Source: Owenia fusiformis (Eukaryota > Annelida > Polychaeta > Sabellida > Oweniidae). Taken from it: a stretch of DNA of 64,000 bases. Below the pieces are notes generated by a model that saw nothing but the letters and a program-made list of their open reading frames with translations, had not been told where the DNA came from and did no database searches. The stretch is from the NCBI GenBank assembly GCA_903813345.2, contig CAIIXF020000005.1, positions 39,313,375 through 39,377,374 on the forward strand, given 5' to 3'. Below are positions 11,741 to 23,900 of the stretch, piece after piece (the first letter of the stretch is position 1; each line of letters begins with the position of its first letter). Made by a program: the position numbers and the translations under genes.

Positions 11741-12597
11741 TTTATCTTTTAGAAGCACTTCAAGCTGCCCAAGCCCCATCTACCAGAAAGTCATATGATT
11801 TATTAGTACAGTTCAACTCCCAGACAGGTATAGGTGAATTTCCTCTAACCCCAGCCTCTGCTAGCCTTTTTGCAGCACATCTTCGTTTAAAGAATCATGC
11901 CCCTAATTCATTCAAGTCAGTTCTGTCTGGTATATCATATTTATCATATTTTCACAATTAACAATTTCAAGGATCCCACTACTTCTTATGTAGTCTCTCA
12001 AATAGTTTCCGGTTTTTGTAAACAAAATCCTAGCATAGACACTAGATTGCCAATCAACACAGCCTTGTTAAAACAAATGGTTTCTAAAACTTCTGAAGTA
12101 GATTTTGACCCTTTTGCTCAAGTCTTGTACAGAGCTATGTTATCTACAGCCTTTTTGGCTTACTAAGAAGTAGTGAGTTGACAAGTACTTCCGCAGGACA
12201 CAACTTACAGTTAGAAAGTATTAAATTCTCTCCCGATGAAGCCTTTTTCATTATTACTTTTTCACATTTTAAACATAGCTCATCTCCTGCTACGATATCA
12301 ATTAATTCTCAATTACCATCTTGTTGTCCAGTATTACATATGAAGTTGTACCTGAACATATGGTCCTTTAAATCAGGTCCTCTTTTCATTTATAGAGATG
12401 CTCCAGTGAAGACTTCTGTATTTAACAATTTTCTTCACAAACTCTTTGTTCAATGTCAGGTAGATCCTACCTTCTATAAATGCCACAGTTTGCGGATAGG
12501 CGGAGCTACATGGGCCACAAATCTTGGACTTGATGACTATACTATCAAAAGATTGGGAGATGACATACATACATACATTAAAAAATATATTAGGTAG
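11740..12597 (+). pseudogene. DIRS-type tyrosine recombinase remnant
   Basis: Three overlapping open segments in different frames (within 11665-11961, 11897-12166 and 12178-12597) spell out a YR. The N-terminal helical part contains STRKSYDLLVQFN and FAAHLRLKN. The catalytic part contains CHSLRIGGATWA (the HxxR of tyrosine recombinases, about 12481-12516) and ends with YIKKYIR and a TAG at 12595-12597, which carries the nucleophile tyrosine position. The usual GRW.S stretch before that Tyr is altered beside a CATA microsatellite. Frameshifts near 11900-11960 and 12166-12178 make it non-functional. Confidence 0.85.
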
Positions 12598-12613
12598 ACA
12601 TTTATAAACTCAT

Positions 12614-12735
12614 ACTGGTGTCTAGTATGCATTTTTCATTAAAGCCCCAAAGCTGCTCAGACAGGTGTCGAGTATTCATTTTTCATGTAAACCCCAAAGT
12701 CGGCTCAAACAGGTGTCGAGCATGCAAATTTCAAG
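12614..12735 (+). repeat. ~48-bp tandem repeat downstream of the recombinase
   Basis: Units begin ACTGGTGTC (12614), ACAGGTGTCG (12661) and ACAGGTGTCG (12709), each followed by AG(C)AT(T)CATTTTTCA-like sequence and CCCCAAAG. About 2.5 copies, non-coding. Confidence 0.75.
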
Positions 12736-13040
12736 TAGCTACTGTTTTTTCTTCATGATGTACTAGAAATTTAATTGAGATAAACCCGCACTTTCTGAAT
12801 TCAAAAATTTTCATTCAATTCTTATTCCTTTATCTTACCTGAGATTGACAGCATATTACATTACATTACATTAATTTGTCCATCCTTATTTCAGAATTTG
12901 CGGATTTACTTTAGTTCATTTCTATGATGTTCTTATATTTTGGTATTCATGTATCGATTTGTGTGTATCAATGAATGATTTAACTACTTTCTAATTAATC
13001 TTCTTTTCTTTTGGGCTCTCGCGAGAGATCGCGCATGGCC

Positions 13041-13275
13041 TTATTTTCGCCCAAGAAGATGAGTTGGAGATGGTATTATAATATATCCAATTGAGCTAAT
13101 TAACAGTTATGTCAAAGTGTAAACTCTTGTAGCTAATTAACTTAAATTAGCCATTATTTTCCAAGGTATTGTGTTTTGTGTTAATTGGCTCAATATTTAT
13201 TTATATTAATTTTATATTAATAATTTTACATGTACGACTCTCACGGCCATATCTATACTCTACATGAACATAAAT
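13041..13275 (+). repeat. Split direct repeat B1
   Basis: 235 bp, same as 13583-13817 with no indel. It begins TTATTTTCGCCCAAGAAGAT and ends CATGAACATAAAT. Its last six bases (ATAAAT) are also the first six of A2. Confidence 0.92.
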
Positions 13276-13542
13276 TCAAATTATTGACAATAATTTCATT
13301 TATGGCAATGTGAGAGTCGGTTAAGGTTTAGGTATGAACAAGCCCTAAGAAGACCATTCCCCGGTTATCCCAGGTAAATGTTTCTGGTAAGTTACACTGA
13401 ACGAAACATCAAGCTTCAGATCTCGAGAGTACGAGATGAGACTTCAGACGAGATATCGATAGGATTGTAGTTGGAGGGTTTTCTCCCTAGGTGCGTACAA
13501 AATCCATTAACATCAATGTAAGTTATACATTTCGATTCTTTT
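13270..13542 (+). repeat. Split direct repeat A2
   Basis: 273 bp, same as A1 (6907-7179). It overlaps B1 by ATAAAT, so the B1-A2 junction reads exactly as the two element ends would if joined in a circle. Confidence 0.92.
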
Positions 13543-13582
13543 CCCTCACCTCCTTCCCCAGCTTACACCACCAGTTGGAGAT

Positions 13583-13817
13583 TTATTTTCGCCCAAGAAG
13601 ATGAGTTGGAGATGGTATTATAATATATCCAATTGAGCTAATTAACAGTTATGTCAAAGTGTAAACTCTTGTAGCTAATTAACTTAAATTAGCCATTATT
13701 TTCCAAGGTATTGTGTTTTGTGTTAATTGGCTCAATATTTATTTATATTAATTTTATATTAATAATTTTACATGTACGACTCTCACGGCCATATCTATAC
13801 TCTACATGAACATAAAT
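13583..13817 (+). repeat. Split direct repeat B2 (right end of Ngaro-like element)
   Basis: 235-bp copy of B1. It ends with ATAAAT (13812-13817) and is followed directly in the flank by another ATAAAT, which may be target sequence. A 40-bp spacer (13543-13582) separates it from A2. Confidence 0.92.
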
Positions 13818-13934
13818 ATAAATATGATTTGCCAGAAAATTTTATAATTTATAAATTCATATTTTGAATGTGCATTATTTGTAGAAGCATAATTTGTTTG
13901 TTATTTGCACTCATTCCTAATAATACATACAAAC

Positions 13935-14985
13935 ATTCATCATAGTATATCCACATATTTATGATAGTTCATACACATATTCATGGAAAGTATGTACACA
14001 TATTCATGGAAAGTATGTACACATATTCATGGAAAGTATGTACACATATTCATGGAAAGTATGTACACATATTCATGGATAGTACATACACATATTCATG
14101 GATAGTATTTACACATATTCATGATAGTATGTACTCATATTCATGATAGTATGTACTCATATTCATGGATAGTACATACACATATTCATGGATAGTATTT
14201 ACACATATTCATGATAGTATGTACTCATATTCATGATAGTATGTACTCATATTCATGATAGTATGTACTCATATTCATGGATAGTACATACACATATTCA
14301 TGGATAGTATTTACACATATTCATGATAGTATGTACTCATATTCATGATAGTATGTACTCATATTCATGGATAGTACATACACATATTCATGGATAGTAT
14401 TTACACATATTCATGATAGTATGTACTCATATTCATGATAGTATGTACTCATATTCATGATAGTATGTACTCATATTCATGGATAGTACATACACATATT
14501 CATGGATAGTTTTTACACATATTCATGATAGTATGTACTCATATTCATGATAGTATGTACTCATATTCATGATAGTACAAACACATATTCATGGATAGTA
14601 CATACACATATTCATGGATAGTATTTACACATATTCATGATAGTATGTACTCATATTCATGATAGTATGTACTCATATTCATGATAGTACAAACACATAT
14701 TCATGGATAGTACATACACATATTTATGGATAGTATGTACACATATTCATGATAGTATGTACTCATATTTGTGATAGTACTTACACATATTCATTATAGT
14801 GCATACACATATTCATGGATAGTATGTACACATATTCATGATAGTATGTACCCATATTTGTGATAGTACTTACACATATTCATTATAGTTCATACACATA
14901 CTCATTATAGAGCAGACAGATATTCATGATATAATGTAGACATATTCATGATAGTACAATATGTACATACACATATTCTGTAAAT
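13935..14985. repeat. Minisatellite, 22-23 bp unit, roughly 45 copies
   Basis: The unit is close to CATATTCATGATAGTATGTAC with variants (GGATAGT, TACATACA, TTTACACA). Variants recur in higher-order blocks, such as alternating GGATAGTACATACA / GGATAGTATTTACA / GATAGTATGTACT groups. The array starts just past the right end of the Ngaro-like element. The reading frame through it is an artefact. Confidence 0.95.
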
Positions 14986-16042
14986 CGCACAAGGTGTAAC
15001 ATCATGAACAATAATTTGACTATGTTGCCCATTGGTCATATTTATTGAAGATTTATTGTTTTCAATGATTTCTTAAAGTTCCAAAATCCTGTGAGAGTAG
15101 CTTGCTGTGAAACAGTCAGGCATACAAAGCAACTTTCTCATCAAAATTTTACAGAAAATTATTTTTTAGACATGATTTTTGAACTGATACTAAAATCATG
15201 ACCTTTAGAACTTCATGCCTTTATTACCTGATTATATTGTGTTGAATGTGTTTTGCAATTTTGCATGTGATATATTATATATACATACATGACATACATA
15301 TAGACTATATTATATAAATGTTTATTATACAAACAAATGTTTATATTGAGCCAAACAAATGCATGGAGTTGCATGTGAATGTAATGTATTGTTTAATAAT
15401 TGTATGAATTGTTATTGTGTATAAAAATGTACAGATGTACAAAACATGAACAATTTAGCTTCAGGGAAAGACATTTATAGCATCAATTTTCAAGAAATGT
15501 CAGCTTACATATTTTGAGCTGTTGTCAAATATGAGTGTATAGTTTTACCAGATTTTCTCAAAATAGGTCACTCCATTTATATGACCTGTTGGTCATTTAC
15601 TGAAACTGTTTTCAAAATAATGCCCAAATATGGCTTTTTATTTGAGGGAAATATTAGATTTTGTTCAAAGAGATAAGTTCTCAAACATCTGAACCTATTA
15701 ATCAGTGATTTATTTGCCATATATTAGTGCATTTAAATGAAATTATTCAAATCCAAATATAATTGACCTAATTATAAGGAAAAGATAAATTGACATAACT
15801 TTCATTTAAATGGCATAACCTTCATTTAAATGGCATAACCTTATTATTATGAGAAAATCTGTTAATATGTAGGCTAATTAGATATTTCAAGTGCTTTAGA
15901 TTTATAATGTCTTATTTAATGGCCAAGTATTTGCATATGTAGGATCTAGATGTTTATTATTTATTACAATTACTGTTAATCACTGGAATAAAGTCCGCTA
16001 TCTCTAAGAAACCAAAGCCTTTTGTTGTATTCTTATGATGAG
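14986..16042. other. Intergenic AT-rich spacer
   Basis: No protein-like ORF, splice-bounded exon or clear repeat is seen on either strand. A short local tandem at about 15800-15840 (TTCATTTAAATGGCATAACC twice) is the only structure noted. Confidence 0.5.
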
Positions 16043-16044
16043 TA

Positions 16045-16452
16045 CTGTAGATTGGGTTAATTTGGCGCTACTTTATTGGCGATTTTGCCATTTTTGGCAT
16101 ATTGGCGGCTATTTAATTCGGCACACACCAGGGCTTGTACATTGCTCTCCCATAACTTCCATATACGCTGGAACAAAATACAAATTGTTACACCCATTCC
16201 TACAATTCAACTACTACATCTAGTAATTTATTATTGAAACGATTCTACTGAGCCAATTTAGAGGTGGTGTGTTCTTATTATCACTCTTAACCTTTTCAGA
16301 TTTGTTAAAACTGACTTTAATACACCCTGAGACAAAATTCCCGGGGATCCTTTTTAAATTTTGGCGAAGATTGTAAAGATGGTGAAGATGTAAATTGGCG
16401 TTTTTTCTATTTCGCCAAATTAAAGCAGGCACCAAATTAACCCAATCTACAG
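16045..16452. mobile_element. MITE with TA target duplication (Tc1/mariner-type)
   Basis: Terminal inverted repeats: the left end is CTGTAGATTGGGTTAATTTG and the right end is its reverse complement, each flanked by TA (16043-16044 and 16453-16454). 408 bp, no transposase. TA duplication and such TIRs are typical of non-autonomous Tc1/mariner relatives. A second inner pair (TTTGGCG / CGCCAAA) extends the symmetry. Confidence 0.85.
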
Positions 16453-16454
16453 TA

Positions 16455-17900
16455 ACCTTTTGAAAAAATGGTTTTGAAAGTTCAACTGTTAGGTAAAGTG
16501 AATACAGGAGACAATTCCATGATTATTTATTTGTGCTTGATTTAGTTTATATTAACTGCATTTATCTATATTATAGATTAGAATTGCATTATCTATTTTA
16601 ATAGATCATATTATGAATAAATAATATGATAAAACACCATATTTGGAAATGGTACATTGATTTGCTGATTCACTTACTACAGTCAATACTATAAATCAGC
16701 CAATTTTCTGGCACCTGGTTCAACACTCACTGGGCACTGGGTACATCAAAAAGAATAAAAAAAGTTTCAAACCTACCTCAGTATTGAAGCACTAACATTT
16801 ACAATATTTACATTTTTGGTTCTGATGTATGAAAGGCCCTATGCAAAGTTTAAAAATCAGTTTTTATCGTTCATTTACTATTTTTCATGATTTTAGAGAT
16901 TTTTGAAAAATGTTATAAGCTGTTTATTTCTCAAATATTCAAATTTCCCGCCTTTTCTATGTTAATCTTTTCTAAATATGCCAAACTTTCAAATAAACCA
17001 ATGTTGATTATAGCTATCTAAGTCGAAAAGAAGAATATATTGGGTTTTAAATATCTAATATTTTAAATGTATTTTTCTCTGAACCACTTTCATACTGATC
17101 AACTAATTTTCTTATTTTTGATTAAAGCATGTGAGGATGAATGCTATGCATTGGTCCTTCAAAAATCACATTTTGAAATTAGAAAGATTCATGTATCACA
17201 TTTTGATTATGAGTAAGGACATAAGCCAAAGTGGTTTAAACTTTATGTAGGGCCTTTAAGAAAATTATTGGGTGGGGGAGTAGCATACATTTTGGGTGTA
17301 TTCAAATTCAAGTCTATTTTTATTTGGAGAATAGTATACATATTTGGTATTACTGGGTAGGTTGTCAAATCTGACAAATCACAATTTTCTGCCTAATGCT
17401 TAGCACATGTTCTGCAATATGCTGTGATGCATTTAATCCTAAAGATTGAATCCTTAGAATGTTTCTTCTAAATTGAAAGCCCATGGTTAAAGATACCTTC
17501 TTTCACTGATTAAAAATATTTTCAACCTTTACATAGGGCCTTGAAATTCATGTTGTATTAAAAAACTCTTAATTAGTTTTCAAAATGAAGGCATACATGT
17601 TTGTCTCTATTCAAAAATATGAATTCTGATGTCAACCATGGCCTTTCTCTTGGAACCGCACGTATGAACCTAATGGTTCAGCCCTACCATGACATGATTA
17701 TTTATCATGACATGGCATGATGCCTATTCATTCTTTCATAAAAGTACATTGGTCTGTATCTTTAATTGGTAACTAGACCACTCAGCTGAACTCAACTATT
17801 GGCCAAACAAATTGCAGTTGCTATGTCGTTTCTAACAACAGATCGCACGTGATCAACGTGGTTTCCCTGGCGATACTGCAAATGGCAGCAATTTTTCAAA
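16455..17900. other. Upstream region / promoter side of prominin
   Basis: No gene is seen. A CACGTG E-box occurs at about 17846 (GCACGTGATC), some 55 bp before the prominin start codon. The 5' end of the transcript cannot be fixed from sequence alone. Confidence 0.4.
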
Positions 17901-20900
17901 ATGAGGTTGCAATTAATATTTATCCTTCTAATGTTTGGGAATTCTAGCGGATTGAACCTTAAAGATGTAATTAAAGGTGACCCAATAAAATGGGTGGAAG
18001 CTATTACACGTCCAGCTTACAGCGTATTGGAAGTTCCATGGGGTAAGAAAGTCTGATTAGATCGTTTAGATAGCTGAAGTTCTTGCTCATTTTTATTCTC
18101 ATTTTTTTATATTTTGAAAGATTTTTTCCATCGCATTTGATAAGCAGATAACAATTGATGTTTTCAAGTATCACATTTCTCAGCTCACTCCTGGTCCCCC
18201 TGCATCATAGACGGTGAACACCGCCTCTAATGCGTTGGATTGTCGTATGGACTTGCAACACGATCCTCAGAGACCCAGAGGGTGCATGAATGCACCTACC
18301 TGCATCACAGACACTGGGACCTGAGACTTATCCCGTTCCAGGACTATAGTCCTGTACGGAGCCAATACATTTGCCTGTACGATTACAACTTGGGAGAATT
18401 ATCTACGCCCCTTCCACTTAAGAAACCTACCTCAATGCATTCTAGAACTCAAAATGTAACTTCTAATATATTGGAGCCGCCGATTGTCTGGGTTAGTTGG
18501 CAGAACGAGGTCTTTTTGTTTCTTATGGCTCTTTTGGTCGAAGTTCGATTAAGATGGCGGTTATAACGGAATTTCCCGAACTCTTCCGTAATAGCACGAA
18601 CTTGGATTTTCGTTACGTCACTTCCGTGTAAAATGGATTTGTTTCGGGTAAGAGGGAATTTCGAAAATTTTCGACAATATTTTCAATATTTACTGCCATG
18701 TCGACATCCTATGCTCTTAACTGTATACCGAATGGTTAAACAATGTTTCTTACCGGAAACAAATCCATTTTACATGGAAGTGAAGTAACGAAAAACCAAG
18801 TTCGTGCTATTACGGAAGAGTTCGGGAAATTCCGTTATAACCGCCATCTTAATCGAACTTCGACCAAAAGAGCCATAAGAAACAAAAAGACCTCGTTCTG
18901 CCAACTAACCCAGACAATCGGCGGTTCCAATATATTAGAAGTTACATTTTGAGTTCTAGAATGCATTGAGGTAGGTTTCTTAAGTGGAAGGGGCGTAGAT
19001 AATTCTCCCAAGTTGTAATCGTACAGGCAAATGTATGGGCTCCGTACAGGACTATAGTCCGGGAACAGGATAACCTGAGACCATCAGACAGTAGATCTGG
19101 TGGAAAAGAAAATCACCCCCCCCCCACACACACACACACTGACACTCTCTAAAGACAGCTCACATGGGGCCGTGAATTCGTACGATCCCCAATACAATCT
19201 GGATAAATTTTATCTTTTGGGATATGAGAAGAGAAGGTAGATAGACTAATGATTTGGGCTTGCCCCAAATCATAACTGCATATAGACTGTGGGTGAATTC
19301 GTACGATCCGAGGATTATGAGGGGGAATCCCCAAGATTTATCCAATTTGCATTGGAATTCGGATAAAATTTATTTGGATTGAGATTTATCCTGAGATTAA
19401 TCCCAGGATCCTACGAATTCACCGATTTTTGGATTAATTCTTGGATTAATCCCACAATGCATCATTACCGTGACGAAATTTATCCGGATTGGATCGCGGA
19501 TCGTACGAATTCACCACCCCCTGGTCCCCCTTCATTACAGACACTGGGACAGACAGTAGAACTGGTGGAAAAGAAAATCACCCCCCCCCCCCCCACACAC
19601 ACACAACACACAAACACACTGACACTCTCTAAAGTAGATCTTTAGTCTCTGTGACCATGGGCTCTATCCTTAGTAAAAGCGCATGGATTTTTTCCATCCA
19701 AAGCACATGCAAAGACCATGCAATCTGAAAAAAATCCATGCAATGCCATGCAAAAGAGGAAGTTGTACAGAAAACCCATGCACTTATCCATGTAATTCAC
19801 ATGCATTGACATCTAGTAGGCCTAATGCTAACATTATAATCATCCCCCCCGTAGGATAGATATGTAGCCTAGGAGGCCTACAATGGATGTCTAACCCCAG
19901 TATTCTCTCAGAACTCGACATGTACACTGTAAGCCTTTGTCATCTATTTTATCTTAAAGCGATTAAATATAGATATAGACTAAAACTCAATTTATTTTTA
20001 GGCCTGGTTCGAGACATCTTCCAGGCAGTAATGACTGATGGCTATGAATCTGTAATGCCTCTCTTGATGGAAAACATCACTCCAGTTAGTAACCCTATAA
20101 TCAATTATAATTTTTGCGGGGTACATTTGTACTATATTTCGGGCTTCTGGCTTGTGAGTTTTGGAAAATTTGAGAAATAATTATATTTTGAGACATTGCC
20201 AAAACTCACAAAAAATGCAAAAAGCAGCAAAATTCGAAAATTTAGTGAGAAAATTAAATGACAATCTGTCACCAAATTTTCTTGTTTTTTTATACATTTT
20301 ACAAAACAAATCTCACCAGTCTTTTCTAGGTTCAGTTAGTGCACTCTGTGCAAAACTGAAAGGTATAGACAATGTGGGGAAGGACAGGAGTGATTCCTAA
20401 TTTGAAAAAATAACTTGTGACTCAATTGAGGATTGCAGCAAAATTCTAAATATGCAGACTTACCTTAAGCCAAAATCTTTGGGTGAAGGAAAAGCATGGC
20501 TGCCATTGGAATGGAAAGCGTGGTATTGCATGACAAATCCACTAGAAACTCTAAAAAACATAGACAAAGGAATTTTAACTTAAAAAAAGAAGCAGGACAC
20601 ATTTTAAGGAGAATGCTCATGCACATATCCATGAATATTGTGAAATTTGAAATACTGAAAATTAGCATAACATAATAACAGCGAAATTTCAAAATCACAA
20701 AAACACGAAATATAATAGCGTCAAATAATAGTTGGGAGTACAACTGTACAGTTGTAGTATTAAATTTAATTTAAATGTTATTTATTTATTAATGGTAGTT
20801 CAGTAGTTGCATGAAATAAAGAAAGAACAGTGGTATTACATAAAACATTGCACATTCTTCCTTTGCAGTTGCTCAAGTTTGAGGCCCCTATTCTAGCTGG

Positions 20901-23900
20901 AGTTGGATTTGGTCTCCTATTGGGCATCTTCCTACCAATCATCATGTTCTTTGTGGCCTGCTGTAGGTGTTGTGGCAATTGTGGTGGTAAGATCTCCATG
21001 CAAAAAGCAGAAAAGCAAGGCTCCACTGGGGTGAAAGTCTATTGGATCTTGTTAGCATTGTGTATGCTTTTCTTGGTGTAAGTATACAGGTTTGTTGGCA
21101 AGACAAGTAACCCATTTGTACCATCATCTAACTACATAAAGATGATTAAGGTAGTTGTTTACCATGCAATAATTATGCTTCATAATTAAACAAAAATGGT
21201 GTCACCAACTTCGTTTTTTACTTGAAGCAAGAAAACATTTTGATCCCCTTTGTTAGGTAATAGGAGAGTAGGGGATTAACATAGAGTATTTCCTCTAAAT
21301 CTGAATGGCAGGATTTTTTAATTTTTGCACACTGAGAAGTTAAAGGATTAAATTTAATTTTCAGAAGATAAAAATCATAGATCACCGAGTTCATTTTTTA
21401 TTATCACTCTTCGAAAAAGATACAATTTCTGTATGTATTTGTCTATGTGCTACTATTTATATATCAAAGTGCAACAAAAATACATTAAAAATGCCATTAC
21501 TGGGTATAAGTTATTAAAACCACCAATATTATGTACTATTACTAAAAAACTCATTTTTCAAAAGTCTGATATCACAAAATGTATATATGTCCTGAAGCTG
21601 AACACTCATCAAATCATTGCTCCTATGGTATATAGCATGGAGCCACATATTGCCATAAACAACTACCTTAATTGGAAGCTACATGTGTGTATTTGATTTG
21701 GCAAACTACCTTAACATGGGTAGCTGGGTCATGCTGACCTATATACATTTATCAAATCAATAGTAGTCTTTACTCGTTAAATTTTGGGCATTAATCGTTA
21801 TAAAAGCCTCAACAGTCAGTTTGAAAAAACTTACATTTATTTGATTAACAATCAAACCTAAATGTAACTTTCTCTATAGTTCATTATTTGATTGACAGTT
21901 CTATTTTGTACTTTCCATATTTGGGAGTGAAATTGATGTCTTATGTTACAACTCCTAGGTCAAGCTGATCTGGTCCCTCTCTAAGACAATTTTAAAACAG
22001 AATTTTGACCAAAGTGTCTTGATTTTATCCTTGTTTTTCTCAGTAAAAACATATTTACAGAGAAATTTACCTTTGAAAACATTCTTTTCTATTGCATATC
22101 TGTTTATTTGGAAAGCTTTATTAAAATCATTAAAAATTTAAAAGAAAATTTTTGTAGGGTTTTCTAGTCTTGTTTTGTCAAAGAATTTCTGTGGAAAGAA
22201 CAAGTTTATTATTTTGACAAGTTCAGGGTTTCATCTCGATTTTTTGTCATGGAGAAAAACTCATGTTGAGTATATGACTAAGTAAAGTAGTACAATATAG
22301 AGTGTTGTCAAAAGTTGAAAATTTGTTTTTTCATGGGTGTTTGCATTTGTGGCATTGCACTAACACTGAGATTGTTCAAATATGCACACACAAATTCTTC
22401 ATTGTATATATTCTTATGATTTCTAGCCTTGCTGGGTGTCTGACATGGTTTGCTAGTGAACAGCTAGGTGCAAGTCCTAATTACATTGGAGAAGCTATCA
22501 AGGCCACTGTTGATGAAATAGATCAATACAAGGACCAGTTCATTCTGGTAAGACACTATACAGAAAAACCAGCCTAAATACCCTCATTGGCTCTTTGTTC
22601 ATATTAACTGTTGGATGTTATATTTATTCTTCATCTTTTCTGATGACCCTGGATATAAACATAAGTTTTCATTATTTGATGAACATAAAGGAGTCACTTG
22701 CCAAAAGGGTCAGTACCTTCATTGATTTATTATCAAATACACATATTTGTGGAAAATTGTGGCTCAAAAGCGATCACAGTTGAATTATTTCCTCACATTA
22801 TTTAATGCATTTACCACTGATTACACATAAGAAAATTGTTAGCAAAATTTAATTTTGATTTTGTAATCCAGCATTGAAATCAAAAGGTATCTTCAATCAA
22901 ACTGAGGTTCTTCAGAGGATCGTAGAATCATGGGATTTGTCGGTCCTCCTTGCATTGTATAAATGAAGATTTGATTTATTTTGTGAATTTTCTACTTTCA
23001 GGATGTGTTTACATTAGTCAATGTGGATTTGAATTCAACAATAAATGACATCCTCAATGATTTAAATGGTATGAGTATTTTGGAATAAGCATCAAATAAT
23101 GAATTTCTAATAACTGTCAGAGAAACAATATTTTTCACAGATGTACATAAAAACTAAGTCAGAACTAAAATGAAAATATCCATAATTGGAATGTTGCATT
23201 CAAGTTTACAATAATTTGATAAACAAAGCATTCAATTCATTCCATGTCTCTATACTAGTACATGTCTATATGATTATTACTTCCCAGGACGTCGTTAGCT
23301 GAGTCAGGCAAATTACTTTACTGAAAAATATTTGCTGATGAACAAATTATCATGTTCTTAAATATTAGAAATAACATCAACTATAAAGTAGTTTAATTTG
23401 ATGAAAACGAAAATTATCGAAATCCACAATTACCATACGCCATCTTAGGTGCGAAGGGTGCCACTACCTTTGCTTGATACTTGATGCCAGTACTGGAGTT
23501 GCAATATTTTTATTTTTAGATGTTGGCACCCTTATAAGTACACCTCTGATGAATGATATCAACCCTCAGTGGGATGAAATATTGACCTCACTGAATGGAA
23601 TCGACACAGGTTGGGTTCTTGTTTTAAATAGTTCATAGTGTTAATTTAGATTGATTTTGACCTAGTTATTTTATGATTGTGCTCTATTGTTTGATCATGT
23701 CTTCTTTTATGATCATGTCATGTTGTATGATCATGTCATATTGTATGATCATGTCATGTTGTATGATCATGTCATATTGTATGATCATGTCATATTGTAT
23801 GATCATGTCATATTGTATGATCATGTCATATTGTATGATCATGTCATATTGTATGATCATGTCATATTGTATGATCATGTCATATTGTATGATCATGTCA

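Larger units (their letters stand above)
6907..13817 (+). mobile_element. DIRS-superfamily (Ngaro/PAT-like) tyrosine-recombinase retrotransposon, decayed
   Basis: The element is bounded by split direct repeats in the order A1 (6907-7179), internal region, B1 (13041-13275), A2 (13270-13542), B2 (13583-13817). A1/A2 (273 bp) and B1/B2 (235 bp) align without indels and look essentially identical. The internal region carries, in order, an SGNH-hydrolase remnant, a tandem-repeat block, a gag-like ORF, RT, RNase H and a tyrosine recombinase, all with stops or frameshifts. Split direct repeats plus a YR gene are diagnostic of the Ngaro/PAT branch of DIRS elements, which integrate through circular DNA and leave no conventional target duplication. 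The hexamer ATAAAT sits at the left end (6907-6912), at the B1/A2 junction (13270-13275) and at the right end (13812-13817), as expected for a recombination core. Confidence 0.9.
18186..19640. mobile_element. Nest of repeats in prominin intron 1
   Basis: A parent repeat (CTGGTCCCCCTGCATCA...AGACACTGGGAC then AGACAGTAG.TCTGGTGGAAAA, poly-C, (CA)n, TGACACTCTCTAAAG) occurs twice: 18186-18320 continued at 19082-19155, and again at 19513-19637. The first copy is split by a foldback at 18328-19072. Between the two copies lies another inverted-repeat element (about 19171-19513). The second parent copy shows the parent sequence without the foldback. Confidence 0.75.

Noticed and set aside
13961-14146. 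ORF of HIHGKYVHIFMES repeats
   Set aside because: Minisatellite artefact.
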